Positions 1 to 10,384 of a stretch of DNA of 15,093 bases are shown piece after piece. Positions within the stretch are counted from its first letter, which is position 1; each line of letters starts with the position of its first letter. Under the pieces are notes generated by a model. That model made no database searches. It saw only the letters and a list, made by a program, of their open reading frames with translations, and was not told the DNA's origin. Position numbers and translations under genes: made by a program. The DNA comes from Darksidea phi (taxonomy: Eukaryota > Ascomycota > Dothideomycetes > Pleosporales > Lentitheciaceae), in assembly GCA_030770425.1 (NCBI GenBank), contig JASJFT010000432.1:1-15093 (forward strand), given 5' to 3'.

Positions 1-121
1 GTAGTTATTCTAGTAATAGAATTCGTTGACTTGATCTTGACCTATCAGAAACCAACGGTACGACAAACGTTCTATCGACCCTAACCCGGATCCCGTATAA
101 AGGTACGTACAACGTATAACA
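1..121. other. Little-mutated flank outside the RIP block
   Basis: This stretch keeps normal CpA and TpG: TpG at 27, 32 and 38, and CpA at 46, 53, 64, 110 and 120, eight in 121 bases. The next ~14.8 kb has about the same total number. It looks like the edge of single-copy host DNA, or DNA that escaped mutation. I see no coding frame or RNA gene in it. Confidence 0.6.
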
Positions 122-124
122 TAT

Positions 125-145
125 AGTATATATAGTATACTAAAG
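125..145 (+). repeat. Candidate terminal inverted repeat, left
   Basis: Pairs with the reverse complement of 1809-1829 at 18 of 21 positions. It lies just beyond the C-terminal end of the transposase frame, where a terminal repeat should be. AT-rich simple sequence weakens the case. Confidence 0.35.
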
Positions 146-149
146 CTTA

Positions 150-1682
150 TTAGTTTATATCTAATTATGTAGTAACTTAATATCTTTTATTCTCTTACTA
201 CTACTTAGTAGTATTTTAAATAATAATAGCCTTCCTCCTTATCTTTATTAGAATACTCTACTTCTAAATCCTCTTCTTTTTATACTTTCTACGCGTTATA
301 GCGGTCTTAATTATCTTCTTTAGGCTCGCGATTTATTTATATATAAGTATAGCTTTATAAGCTATTATCTTAGTATCTTTTCTTAACTAATTAATAGTTA
401 TAATAATAGAAGTAGGTAATAAGCTCTTATATCTACGTACGTACTTATAAATTAATATTAATTAAGTCTCTACTTCGTATACGTTACTTAGTATTCTAGC
501 CTTCTATATAGTCTTTAGTAGGGCTATTAGTAATAGTATCCTTAGCTTAATATTAAGCTTTAAGATTACTACTTCTAGATTATATAGAAATAGACTAGCG
601 TCTTAAAAGCTTATATAGATATTTTTCTTTATAATAGTCTTATTATAGATTATATAGAAGGTAGATAGAAATTTAAACTTTATAATATAGCTAATATAAT
701 CGTAAATTAGACTATTAATCTAATCCCTATATACGTACTTTAATAGCGAGAAATAGTCTATATTAAATAGCTATAGAAGATATAATAAATAAACTAGTAT
801 ATAGAGAGTATAGATATTATTCTTCTTATAGAGGTCCTAGAATTTATTCGAGATATAACTACTATAGCTATTAAGAATTAGTAGCTAGTATATATCTACT
901 TTATAATCTATTATATATTTAATAAAGTACTTTAACTAAATAACTTCTAGATTATTATTTATCTAGCTATTTTTACTAATAGTAATAGTCTAATCGTCTA
1001 GTATATCGCTCTCGTACTAGATAAAAAGGTAGTATTTACTAACAAAGATAATAAAGAATAGAATAGTCTATTTAATAGTATTAATTTCTTATATTATAGT
1101 AACCTACTTGTAATTATCTAGCTAGATAGCTTTAGTCTACCTACGTCTTTCTAAGTTAGTAATAACTAGTTATACTAATATCTTACCTATTAAAAAGCTA
1201 GCTTCGTCGAAGTTATAAATATTCTAATTAATAATATTCTAGATAGTCTTAGTACGTACTACTTAGTTAAACTAGATTTAAATAATATTAGGATTCTTAT
1301 AAAGAGCTTACTATCGATTATAAAATTAACTAAATTATATTTTAAGATTATTAGTTCGCTAGATAAAGTTTCTAGACTAGTCTTTACCTATCTACTTAGT
1401 ATTATATATAATAAGTAGTCTATTTACTATATCTCGTATAGTCTTTAGAGTAGAGGGAAATTCTTACGAATCTAGATCGAGTATATATTTAATAATTACC
1501 TTCTCCTCTAGCTTAGAAAGCTTTCTTAATTTAGGTTAGTAATTATATTAAGTAGGCTTTCTAGCGCGTTGGCTACGAAGCGTACTTTCGGGAACGTTAA
1601 ACGTCGCTATAGTATATCTAATACTTTAGATCTAATTTATATTAATAGCTAAGATAGCTAAAGAGATATCTACTTTATTATA
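150..1682 (-). pseudogene. Fot1/pogo-family DDE transposase, RIP-inactivated
   Basis: Cut-and-paste transposase of a fungal pogo-type element. One minus-strand frame runs about 505 codons without an indel. In order it shows: a psq-type helix-turn-helix ending FNVPESTLR (about 1570-1655); a CENP-B-type DNA-binding segment with the motif LEEKVIIKYILDLDS and a later IGKD*SRNF (around 1360-1520); the first catalytic Asp in NIYNFDEASFLIGK (Asp codon 1206-1208); a second site reading LILNSYSS at 870-872, where the family has LxLDGHxSH; a third site reading L*LFNID at 762-764, where the family has LQPLDVG; and a basic C-terminus TRRKYKKKRI near 260-300. The second and third Asp are now Asn, each preceded by T as RIP predicts. 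The start codon has been destroyed, so the N-terminal limit is estimated, and the original stop cannot be told from RIP stops. The family call is secure. Confidence 0.9.
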
Positions 1683-1808
1683 GGATAATCGAATAGTAGT
1701 TAGTTAAGCTATAAGAGTTAATAGGTAATATATCGTAAAAAGTTAGCGAGATATATAGCTTACTTAGATTCGTAGCTTATTTAGTAAATATATTAGTTTA
1801 AAGCTATT

Positions 1809-1829
1809 CTTAAGAATAGTATATATACT
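1809..1829 (-). repeat. Candidate terminal inverted repeat, right
   Basis: Reverse complement matches 125-145 at 18 of 21 positions. It lies about 130-150 bases upstream of the transposase N-terminus on the minus strand, leaving room for a short promoter region. Confidence 0.35.
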
Positions 1830-1830
1830 A

Positions 1831-4660
1831 AATTATTATATATCTTCTATATTACTATTATAATAAAAGAAGATATTATTAGTTAAGCTTAGTAGTACTT
1901 TTTCGATTTAAATAATAATAAATAGAACTCTTATAAGTTTAAGAGTTACTAATAGAAGTATTATAAAGATTACTTATATAAATAGTCTTCTTATTTTATA
2001 ATAGATTACTCTTAGATATTTTTAGATACTTTTAAACTATAATTAATTCTATTAGATTCTTCTAAAGTATCTTTATAGCCTTAAATATATTAAGACTTAA
2101 ATTAAAATTATTTAAGCTTTAACTAGAAGGTTTTTAATTATTACTATAAGAGGGAGTAGAAGCGTACTATTACGTACTAGAAAAAGACTAATATTAATTC
2201 TAATATATTAGTTTTCTTTAACTTTACTACTATAAATATTTTAGAAAATATTTTATTTATATTAACTACTTAAATATCCTTCGTCTATTCTTAAAAGAGA
2301 ATATCTATTATAGTAATTTAGAGATAATATTATTAAGCTAATAAGAAAGTAATAAGTCTATATAATTAGCTTATAGCTAATTTAAAAGAGTAGATTTCTT
2401 TTAGGTACTATTAGATATATTTAGTTAGATTTTTAACTAATATATTCTAAAGGAGGTAGTTTATTCTCTAATAAATTCTAAAAGTATAATAAAGCTCTTA
2501 CTTTAAATAATTAGTATACTTAGATAAGTATTATATTCTATAGTTATTACTAAGATAATAAAAGTTTCTAAAAGAAATTAAAATAAAACTATTCTAATAA
2601 TAAAACTAGTAATAAGTCTTTTAATCTTCTTTTTTCTAAGAAAGAGTATATAAGTAGTATTAGGGACCTTTTAAATATATTTAAATACTAATTAATATAT
2701 TTAGATCTCTAATAATTTATAATATATTATTAAGATTAATCTTAAGCTTAAGAAAATCTATAAAAAGGTTATAAAGTAATAGTACTATTATAAGACTAAG
2801 AGAGAGAAAGAATCTACCTCTAATAATAAGTAGATATTTATTAGATATAATTTAGTACTAAATTATAGTTATAATAGTAATATAAATTAATTTATTTTTT
2901 ATAATAGTTACTAAATCTAGATTACTTATCTTAAAGAGTTTAATAGTACTTATAGTACTAATTTCTATAATATATCTTCTACTTAGAAATTAAAGAAGAA
3001 TTAAGAGTATTAAATAATCTTTAACTTTACTTACTAGTTATTTAATATAATATAGTAACTTTAGATCTTTTTAAATATATTTAAATAGAATTTATTCTTC
3101 TTTTTTAGAAAATAAGATACTTAGTATAATATAGGTCTTTTTTATAATACCTAGTTATAAATTTTAGTATTTAGAATAGATTTATACCTAGCTAGTTCGT
3201 CTAGTAGAATATTAGAAAACTTTAACTCTTAGATAGTTATAATCTTACTAATTACCTTTAACTTTACCCTTTTATAATTAAATATAATTAACTATACTAT
3301 TTCTTCCTTTTCTTAATATTATTAAACTACTACTAAGAATATTTCTACTAATAAAAACCTTAAACCCTTTAACCTTAGAGAAAATCTAACTTAAAAATAT
3401 TTTTCTTAAAATATATTACCTATTATAGAGTAAACGGCTTAGAAACTAAGTATAATTAGAGATTTTACTAAATATAAGAATTAATCTAGTACTAATAGCT
3501 ATTTACTAAATCTTATAATCTAATAGAGTTTAATAAAGTCTAGTAGTATTAGTATTAAAGTATAGTTAGAGGTTATTTCTATATATAAAATACTATCTTT
3601 TTTAACTTATAGAAATTAAAGCTTTTACTTTTAAAGACTACGTACTATAATAATTTATACTAAAATTATTATAATATTACTAATAGTAGAAGGTATATTA
3701 AAATAGTTTTATTCTTAATAGACTTTTCTATTTATTACTATCCCCCTTCTTAGTAACTAACGACCTAGTAGTTATTTTTTAGACTTTTTAGACGCCTTTT
3801 AGTACCTTAGAATAATTTCTTTTTTTAAATAGAATATTTTAAGTATATTTTTACTTAAATTTATATTAGATTTCTAAGAGTTCTTTTCTAATAGATAACC
3901 TTTCTAAGAAACTAGATAATACTAATTTCTATCTTTATCTCGTTCTCTATTAATTAATTTATTAATTTTATAGATATTATCTTCTACTTATTAGAATATA
4001 TCTATAGCTAGACCTTCTAGATATAATAATAATTTCTTAAATTATATAGTTTTAGTAGGAATATATAAAAGACTAGATAAATATCTAAAATACCTAATAG
4101 ATCTACTTAGTATTAGAAAATAGGTTCTTAAAAAGATAATATAGAGAATAAGTTCCCTAGTTAAAAGTAAATAGTAGTATTCTAGTATAGACGAGATAAA
4201 TTATTATCTCTCTAGAATATAATTCGTTTAAGAGATATATAAGACTATTAGATAACTCCCTTAGAGATTAATATCTAATATTATTCCCCTTCTTAGGACT
4301 TCTCGATCTAAGAAGTCTAAAAAACCTTTTTAGATACCTTTTAGTCTATTTCTTATTCCTTTACTAATTCTAAAGTTATTTAGATCTAGACTAGTTCTAT
4401 AAGTAATCTTAGTACTCTATTAAAGATAAAAACTATTCCTAAGCCTCTTTTAGTTTTATTTAGACCTATTTTAGCTTAGAATTAGACCTCTATATAGACT
4501 TTTAAAAGGACTTTACTTTTCTCTTATCTTAACTAGTAGGATATTATATAGCTACTATACTAGTAGATTATATAATCTTAGTAGTAAACGAAAGTCTTAG
4601 TACTTAATTATAGATATTATTAGTAGTCCCCTTTAGAATTCCTATCTAATCTAGTTTAAG
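1831..4660. other. Unassigned RIP-degraded repeat DNA
   Basis: About 2.8 kb with no recognisable family. The absence of CpA/TpG shows it was repetitive when RIP acted. Different segments have relatively stop-poor frames on different strands. One is a minus-strand frame across about 4440-3640 that includes KGFLDFLDREVLRRG; others are + strand frames, one giving a Ser/Pro/Lys-rich reading around 4270-4370. I could not settle the coding strand. I saw no RT, integrase, DDE or helicase motif in the frames I translated. It may be part of an older element beside the pogo copy, or the left part of whatever the LTR element inserted into. Confidence 0.5.
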
Positions 4661-4661
4661 C

Positions 4662-4766
4662 CTTATTTATTATATTTTACTATAAGATATTATATATTAT
4701 TAAGTATTATCTAATCCTTTAATATTATCTTATTTATTATATTTTATAATAAGATATTATATACTA
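4662..4766. repeat. Pair of 38-bp direct repeats with dyad symmetry
   Basis: Two copies, 4662-4699 and 4729-4766, spaced 67 bases start to start, agree at 35 of 38 positions. The copies contain complementary arms; in the second copy ATCTTATT at 4727-4734 pairs with AATAAGAT at 4748-4755 to form a small hairpin. They lie 58 bases upstream of the LTR element and are not part of it. They may be remnants of a repeat end or a subrepeat array. Function unknown. Confidence 0.6.
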
Positions 4767-4819
4767 AGATAACTAGCGTCTTATACTTACTATATAGTCT
4801 ACTTCTAATATAGATTCTA

Positions 4820-4824
4820 TAATA
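4820..4824. repeat. Target-site duplication, left copy (TAATA)
   Basis: TAATA lies directly before the 5' LTR and is repeated directly after the 3' LTR at 12887-12891. Five bases is the usual duplication size for Ty3/gypsy integrases. Low sequence complexity lowers its weight, but both LTR boundaries were set from LTR-LTR alignment and length before the match was checked. Confidence 0.7.
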
Positions 4825-5010
4825 TATTATAGCTTAGGCTTAGCCTATACCTATCTTAAAAAGAGGGAGGCTTACTTAGAAAAGGGGCTCGCTTAGGGAC
4901 TCGCTTATATAAGAGAAAATATAAAGTAAGAACCCTTTATCTCCTTTTTATAAATATTAATAATATTATTAATACTCGTTAAAGTTCTACTTTAAGACTA
5001 GTCTATTATA
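4825..5010 (+). repeat. 5' LTR (186 bp)
   Basis: Aligns without gaps to 12701-12886 with 19 differences, all transitions. Five of the differences are adjacent CG/TA pairs, the product expected when CpG loses C on both strands. It begins TA and ends TA, where LTRs normally have TG and CA: just what RIP would do. A TATA-like TATATAAG at 4906-4913 follows short repeats related to CTCGCTTA, so a promoter in the U3 part is plausible. Confidence 0.92.
4906..4913 (+). promoter_or_regulatory. TATA-like element in 5' LTR
   Basis: TATATAAG, identical in the 3' LTR (12782-12789), sits after GC-richer direct repeats and about 100 bases before the LTR end. That is the position expected for the start site of the element's transcript. 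In AT-rich DNA such a motif alone is weak evidence. Confidence 0.35.
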
Positions 5011-5042
5011 ATTAATATCTATCTTCTAATAACTACTTCCTT
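5011..5042 (+). other. Short leader after 5' LTR (primer-binding site expected)
   Basis: About 30 bases separate the LTR from the readable gag frame. The tRNA primer-binding site should begin here. The sequence is too mutated for me to assign a tRNA. Confidence 0.4.
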
Positions 5043-6180
5043 TATAAGTACTAAAAGATAAATAGTAGTAATTAGAATAACTACCTAGAAGAGACGTCCG
5101 AGTTTAGAACTATTAGATAGATACTTATAGATTTATACGAGATATAAAACTATAACTAGATTAAAATAGTAATACTATAGGTCTAAACTAAAGAGCTTAT
5201 AAGACTAATTAAGAACTTAAGGAACCTAAATATAGTCTAGTATATTCCGGCCTTCTAAGCTACTCCGAACCTACTACTAGAACTATTCTAACCTAGTAAA
5301 CTAATATCTTAATCTAGTAAACCGATACGCCGACGTAAATAGCTTCTAATAGAATCTCCCTTCGGGGGCGATAAGAAAGCCTTCCTAGTATAATAAATAA
5401 TAATAGAATATAAGCTATAGACTAATATAGAGTTTATAAAGATTTAGAAGAATATATTTATTTTTATTTAGAGTAACCTAGAATTAAATATATAAAAAGA
5501 AGTAGCCCTATTCTACTAAGTAGAAGGATTAAACGGTACCTAGAACCTAGCTATCTTCTTTAAATATCTATAGTTCTACTATAATAATATATACGCGTAG
5601 GAAAGAATCTAAATAAAACTTAAGTTAATTTAGTAAGAAAAAGATAAGTTCTTTCTAGACTTCTTTATTAAGTTCTTAATATTATTAGTTTAGAGTAGTA
5701 GTAACGTCTAAAGTAATAAATAGAAACTTATTAGACTATACTAAGGACTAAATAAGAAACTATATAGAATAGCCCTAAACTATAGTATCTCTTAAACGGA
5801 CTATTTTGTAGCTATAATAGTATACTATAATATTACCGTAGATATTAAAATAATAGTCTTAGAGGATAAGTTTTATAATATAACTAGTTAGAACCTAGTA
5901 TCTAGAAAAGACGCTACTAGAAACGTAATTATATTAGTACTAGCTTCGGGCTCTAATAAATAACCTAGAAGAGATAAATAAACTAACTAAGTCCTAAAGA
6001 AACTATATAAATAATATTACGAGCTAGAGCTATATATATATTATAAAAAGAAGAGATATATAACCTAAGGCTATCTAAATATAGTAGTAATTTAGATTAC
6101 TACTACTTTAGTAGTAGACAATATATTATTAACTAAAAATAAAAGTAGAGTAGAAAAAGAGTAGTCCCTATTTTAGGTCC
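5043..6180 (+). pseudogene. gag: gag polyprotein remnant with CCHC zinc knuckle
   Basis: Capsid-nucleocapsid protein of the element, about 380 codons in one frame. A retrotransposon-gag core can be followed: SPFGGDKKAFLV at 5355-5390, then EFI near 5420, and the long helical segment through DKFFLDFFIKFL (about 5640-5690), resembling the usual Q...SF.DF...F block. At 6033-6074 the frame reads Y-x2-Y-x4-Y-x4-Y, the exact spacing of a C-x2-C-x4-H-x4-C zinc knuckle; TGY and CAY codons have all become TAT. A basic stretch precedes it, as in nucleocapsid domains. The original start and stop are lost, so the limits are approximate. Confidence 0.82.
6033..6074 (+). other. Mutated CCHC zinc-knuckle coding segment
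   Basis: Four TAT (Tyr) codons at 6033, 6042, 6057 and 6072 occupy the spacing C-x2-C-x4-H-x4-C, with KKKR between the second and third. All four metal ligands are replaced in the way RIP predicts (TG to TA and CA to TA). Confidence 0.8.
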
Positions 6181-7081
6181 GAAATAAGGGCTAAGTATAA
6201 ATATTATAATAGGGGAGTAATATATAAAAGGGTATAATAATAATATAATAGATATTCTAGAATAGATAGACGGGTCTTTATTTCTAGTCTCTATCTTTCT
6301 AGAGAATATCCTCTACGTTAATACCCTAGTTAACTTAGAGTACTAATATTTTAATACTATAAGTAAAGAAGTAGCGAGACGGGTAAATACTAGGACTATT
6401 AATATTCTATTCTACTATCTTAAATAAGTAGTAGAACTTACTAGTAGACTATCTATTATCTAGATAGCTATTCTTTAATATAATATAGGTAGGTAGAGGA
6501 TCTATCTTATAGGATATATAGTACTAGGACTAGACTATAATCTTATCTTTAGACTATTATAACTATCCTATAATAGTATTATAATAGACCTAGAACGTAG
6601 AGAACTATAGATAAAAAGTATAGACGACCTCGTTATAAAGAAGATATTAGTAAAATAAAAGAAAGATACTCTACTAATAAGGGTCTTAAAAATAGTATTC
6701 TTTTCTATACTTATAGAGGAGAAGTAGAGCTAAGATATAAATATTATTATAATAAATCTATATAATATTATCTAAGTACTAGTTATAACTATTCTATTAA
6801 GACGTTATAAAGGAATAGACCTAATAGAGAATAGAAAGATCCTCCTAATTAACCTAGAACTATTTTAGGATCTATTTAATAAGAAGAAAGCTACTAAACT
6901 ACTTCTATATTAGAACTAAATAAACTATTATATAAAACTTAAGTAAAGACTAGATAGCTTATTACTTAAAGTATCTTAGGGCTCGTTATATAGTATATTA
7001 TAGGACTAACTAATAGAGCTTTATAAATAACTTACTAACCTTCTAAATAAGAGATAAATCTAAGTAAGCTCCTTTCTAGTA

Positions 7082-7600
7082 AATATACTAGTACTAATAA
7101 CTAAAAAATTAGAAGGAGGCTAGTATCTCTACGTCGACTATTAGGGCCTTAACGTACTTATAAAATAAAACTACTACTCTTTACTACTAATTAAGAAAAT
7201 ACTACGTACTCTTAAAAGGACTAAGTAGTTTATAAAATTTAATATTTAAATAGTATTCTATAAATTATAAGTTATAAGTAGAGATAAGCTCTTAACTATA
7301 TTCTAAACCTAGTTTAAACTATTTAAGTAGCTAGTATACCTATTCGGGCTTATAGAAGTACTAGCGATATTTTAATATTATATTAATATAGTATTAAAGG
7401 AAATTCTAGATAACTTCTTTATAATATACCTTAATAACGTCCTTATCTACTTAGAGGGCTCGAAAAGGGACTATATAGAAAAAGTAAAAAGGGTATTAAT
7501 ACTCTTATATAATACTAGATTAAACCTAGATCTTTAGAAATACTACTTTATAATAAAGATTATTAAGTACTTAGACTATATTATTAAAATCGAGTACGAG
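7082..7600 (+). other. Reverse transcriptase core, active site destroyed
   Basis: In-frame segment of pol with the ordered Ty3/gypsy RT motifs: KKLEGG*YLYVDY*GLN, then FIKFNI, then a Phe-Gly-Leu motif, then YLNN. All three metal-binding Asp are Asn (codons 7241-7243, 7433-7435, 7436-7438). Each G changed was preceded by T, so the lesions are explained by RIP on the minus strand. Confidence 0.93.
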
Positions 7601-7829
7601 ATTAAGCTTAACCCTAAAAAGATCTAGGTTATAAAGAAATAGAAAGCTTCTATATTAGTATAGAATATATAAAGCTTTATAAGATTTATAAACTTTTATT
7701 ATAATATAGTACCTAACTTCTCTAAACTTACCGACCCGCTTTACTAGTTAATAAAGAAAGAGATACTATTCTAATAGGATAAGAAAGAAAATAAAGTATT
7801 TAAGAGAATAAAAGATCTTTTTATAATAA

Positions 7830-8140
7830 AACCGGCGCTACTTCTTTAAAATCTTAGTTAGAATATAATAGTAGAAGTAGACTACTTAGAAGGGGTAATA
7901 GAAGACTACCTCTTATAATAAAAGAAAGGGGTATAGTACCTAGTCGCTTACTACTTTACTACTTTATTATCTACGGAACGTAACTATACTATTTATAATA
8001 AAGAACTTCTAGTAGTAGTCTAATATCTAATAATCTAGATACTAGAATTATAGAGTATTAAACGACCCTTTAAGATCTTTATAGATTATAAGAATCTAAA
8101 ATACTTTATAAAGATACGACTTCTTAATAAATAGTAATAC
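7830..8140 (+). other. RNase H domain, catalytic residues kept
   Basis: In-frame after RT. It reads VEVDYLEGVI, then STERNYTIYNKELL, then FKIFIDYKNLKYF, matching the gypsy RNase H blocks. Asp 7880-7882, Glu 8003-8005 and Asp 8084-8086 are unchanged, since none follows a T. The domain is still split by stops. Confidence 0.9.
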
Positions 8141-8569
8141 TAATAAATAGAAATACTATTATAGTTTAACTATTACTTTTAATATCGTCTAGGACGGTTA
8201 GTAATACGGCCTAATATACTAAGCTATTAGAAATAGAATATAAAGAATCTATAACTATAAGAAGCCGTACTAATATATCTAAAATTAGTCTAAGCTACTT
8301 TAACTAGTATAATAATAAATATAATAGTATCTAAGAGATACTATATATAGATTAATATCTATATATAAGAGTTCTAAGATAAAGCTATTTAGATAGACCT
8401 AAGATATACGATTCGACTACTAGTAGTATAATAAGACGATTAAATATTCCTTATAGAAGTAGAAACTAGATAATAGATTAGAGACTACTTAATAAGTATT
8501 TATAAAATACTAATATAATATAATATAATTTAGTTACTAGTATAGAAACCTCTAATTATAATAGTTATC

Positions 8570-9180
8570 TAGAGATTCTACGAATTAGGACTAGTAGGAT
8601 ATCTAAGTAAGAATATTACTTTTTAACTAATATACTAGAATTATTACTAAGATAGAATATTAGCGGATATAGTAAGGTATATTTAAAACTATTATTACTA
8701 TAATATATATATATCTTAGAAGAAATAGTAAAATCTACTTTAATTTCTTTTAATTATAAATCGTTTCTAGTTCTAAATTTCTATAAACTTTATAATAGAG
8801 CTACTAGCTACTAATAAAATAGCCCTATACTACCTTTTAGTAATTACGAATCGGCTATCTAAGTATATTTAATTAGAAGTAATAGTCTCTATAAAGACTA
8901 AATATTATACTAAGATATTCTATAATATATAGTAAAGATTCTATAGGTTCCCTATATTAATTATTATAGACTAAGATTTAAACTAATTAGACTTCTTTTA
9001 GATAATACTCTATAAACTTATAAAGATTAAATAACTTTTATTAATAGTATACTACCTCTAAACTAATAAAGAGATAGAATAGGTAAATTAGGAAGTCTAG
9101 ATAGTACTACGTATAATAATCTACTTTAAATAGACTAACTAGCCCGAGTATCTATTAGTATACTAACTTATACTAAATAA
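8570..9180 (+). other. Integrase zinc finger and DDE core
   Basis: The HHCC finger appears as FYELGLVGY with Tyr for both His, and a Tyr-rich run near 8687-8710 where the two Cys belong. The core has Asn at the first catalytic position (8786-8788), Asp at 8969-8971 and Glu at 9077-9079. VITNRLSKY at 8840-8866 matches the family's VVDRLTK block. Confidence 0.87.
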
Positions 9181-9691
9181 TAGAGATTCTAGTATTATAG
9201 GAGTTAGCCTAAACCTTCTTATTAATAGATATAATATAGACCCGTTATAATACTATAAGATACTAGAACTATTAATAAAGATATTATAGAGGAGAGTAGT
9301 TTACTTTCTTAACTATCTTAAAAAGGGTATAAAACTAGTTTAAGCCGCGATTATATTCGTATAGTAAAGATAATAAGAATTAATAAACTAAAGTAGATAC
9401 CTAGTAGAGAAGCTTTAGGTTAATAATAAGATTTAGTTCTCTATAAGGAATATTAAGACGAACTATTCTAGCTATAAACTTAATTAGCTATAAGTAAAAT
9501 ATATAGTACTTATAGTTCTAACCCCTCTTATAGCTATATTAGATCTACTAGAAAACCTATATAAAATTATCTATATTAATCTACTAGAAAGGGTAATCGA
9601 CGACCTACTTCTAAGCTAACCTCTAATAGATACTAGACTAGACTTAGTACTAACCCTAATAGAAGAAGATCTAGTACTAGATAAGTAGAAA

Positions 9692-9845
9692 GTAGAAGAA
9701 ATCCTATATATAAAGAACGTAAGAAGAAAAGAGAAATAGTAAGTTCTAGTATAATAGAAGGGGTAGATATAACTAATATAATACCTTATTAAAGACTTTA
9801 TAAAAATAGAGGTATTCTAGAAGTTTAAAGAATATTAGGACGACG
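9692..9845 (+). other. C-terminal chromodomain remnant
   Basis: Begins VEEILYIKNVRRKEK, followed by KG*I*LI*YLIKDF and then FKEY. This parallels the V.KIL..R.+.....YLVKWKG....TWEP layout of chromoviral chromodomains, which direct integration to modified histones. Aromatic Trp positions are now stops. Its place at the end of integrase fits the chromovirus group. Confidence 0.7.
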
Positions 9846-10285
9846 TATTATAAAATAATAGACTAGTAAGAAAAAAATAAGAATATATAGTATAATAATT
9901 CCTATTAAATACCTATAAAGGCCCCTTCTTTAGTAGAAGTACTAGGGTAGCTATATATATAAAAATAAACTATTTTATATAATATTATAAATAAAGTAGA
10001 AGCTAATATAAAGTTAAAGTAAAGTTAGAAGAACTCTAATACGACTATAATATAGCCTATTACTATTATCTTAAATATTACTTAAAAAATTCTTAGAGTT
10101 AGATAGAGATAACTACTTATTAAAACGGACCCTATATAGATAATTATACTTAGTAAAATAGCTACTACTAATAAGAACTAAATTAGTAATAGGTAAGTTA
10201 CGGGCCTAGTTTAACTTATTTAAAATAGTACTATAGCTAGAACTACTATTATTAAGAAGAGTACTTAAATAGGTACTAGTCCTAT

Positions 10286-10384
10286 TAATAGGGGCGTTTA
10301 AACTATAAGTAGAATCTTTAATAAGAGTATTTAAGTTATAAGTCGAACTCTTAGTAGAAATATTTAGATTATAAGTCTAACCCC
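10286..10384 (+). repeat. 33-bp coding tandem repeat, block A (3 units)
   Basis: Units start at 10286, 10319 and 10352; a weak fourth follows at 10385. Each is 33 bases, or 11 codons, in the pol frame. The last two read **EYLSYKSNS and **KYLDYKSNP, where the leading stops were probably Gln. Periodicity in multiples of three supports this being protein-coding. Confidence 0.75.

Larger units (their letters stand above)
124..1830 (-). mobile_element. Fot1/pogo-like DNA transposon remnant (candidate ends)
   Basis: A Tc1/mariner-superfamily element of the fungal Fot1/pogo group, identified from its transposase pseudogene. Candidate terminal inverted repeats are 125-145 and 1809-1829: read inwards they agree at 18 of 21 positions, and one more base outside each also agrees. 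The resulting ~1.7 kb fits the size of this group and encloses the whole transposase. The outer ten bases are an AT alternation, so chance similarity is possible. I do not see a clean TA target duplication: bases 122-123 are TA but 1831-1832 are AA. The family identity is firm; the exact ends are tentative. Confidence 0.6.
6185..9880 (+). pseudogene. pol: pol polyprotein: protease, RT, RNase H, integrase, chromodomain
   Basis: About 1230 codons in one frame, one base back from gag. Protease: LVNLEY at 6326-6343 in place of LV-D-[ST]-G-[AC]. RT: GG*YLYVDY*GLN at 7115-7153; FIKFNI at 7229-7246 (Asp to Asn); YLFGL near 7338; IYLNNVLIY at 7424-7450, where the family has YLDD. RNase H: Asp at 7880, Glu at 8003, Asp at 8084, all kept. 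Integrase: zinc finger with two His now Tyr (8579, 8600); INFI at 8783 with Asn at the first catalytic position; Asp at 8969; Glu at 9077 within *TNKEIE*VN. Chromodomain from 9692. A TAA at 9878-9880 may be the original stop or a former Gln codon; the frame continues in phase after it. Family and domain order are secure; the limits are approximate. Confidence 0.93.

Noticed and set aside
4662..4766. LTR of a second element
   Set aside because: Only 38 bases repeat, 67 bases apart, with no internal coding region between the copies.
4850..4920. tRNA gene from the GC-richer stretch
   Set aside because: No cloverleaf or A/B box pattern; the same sequence recurs in the 3' LTR and is explained as U3 repeats.
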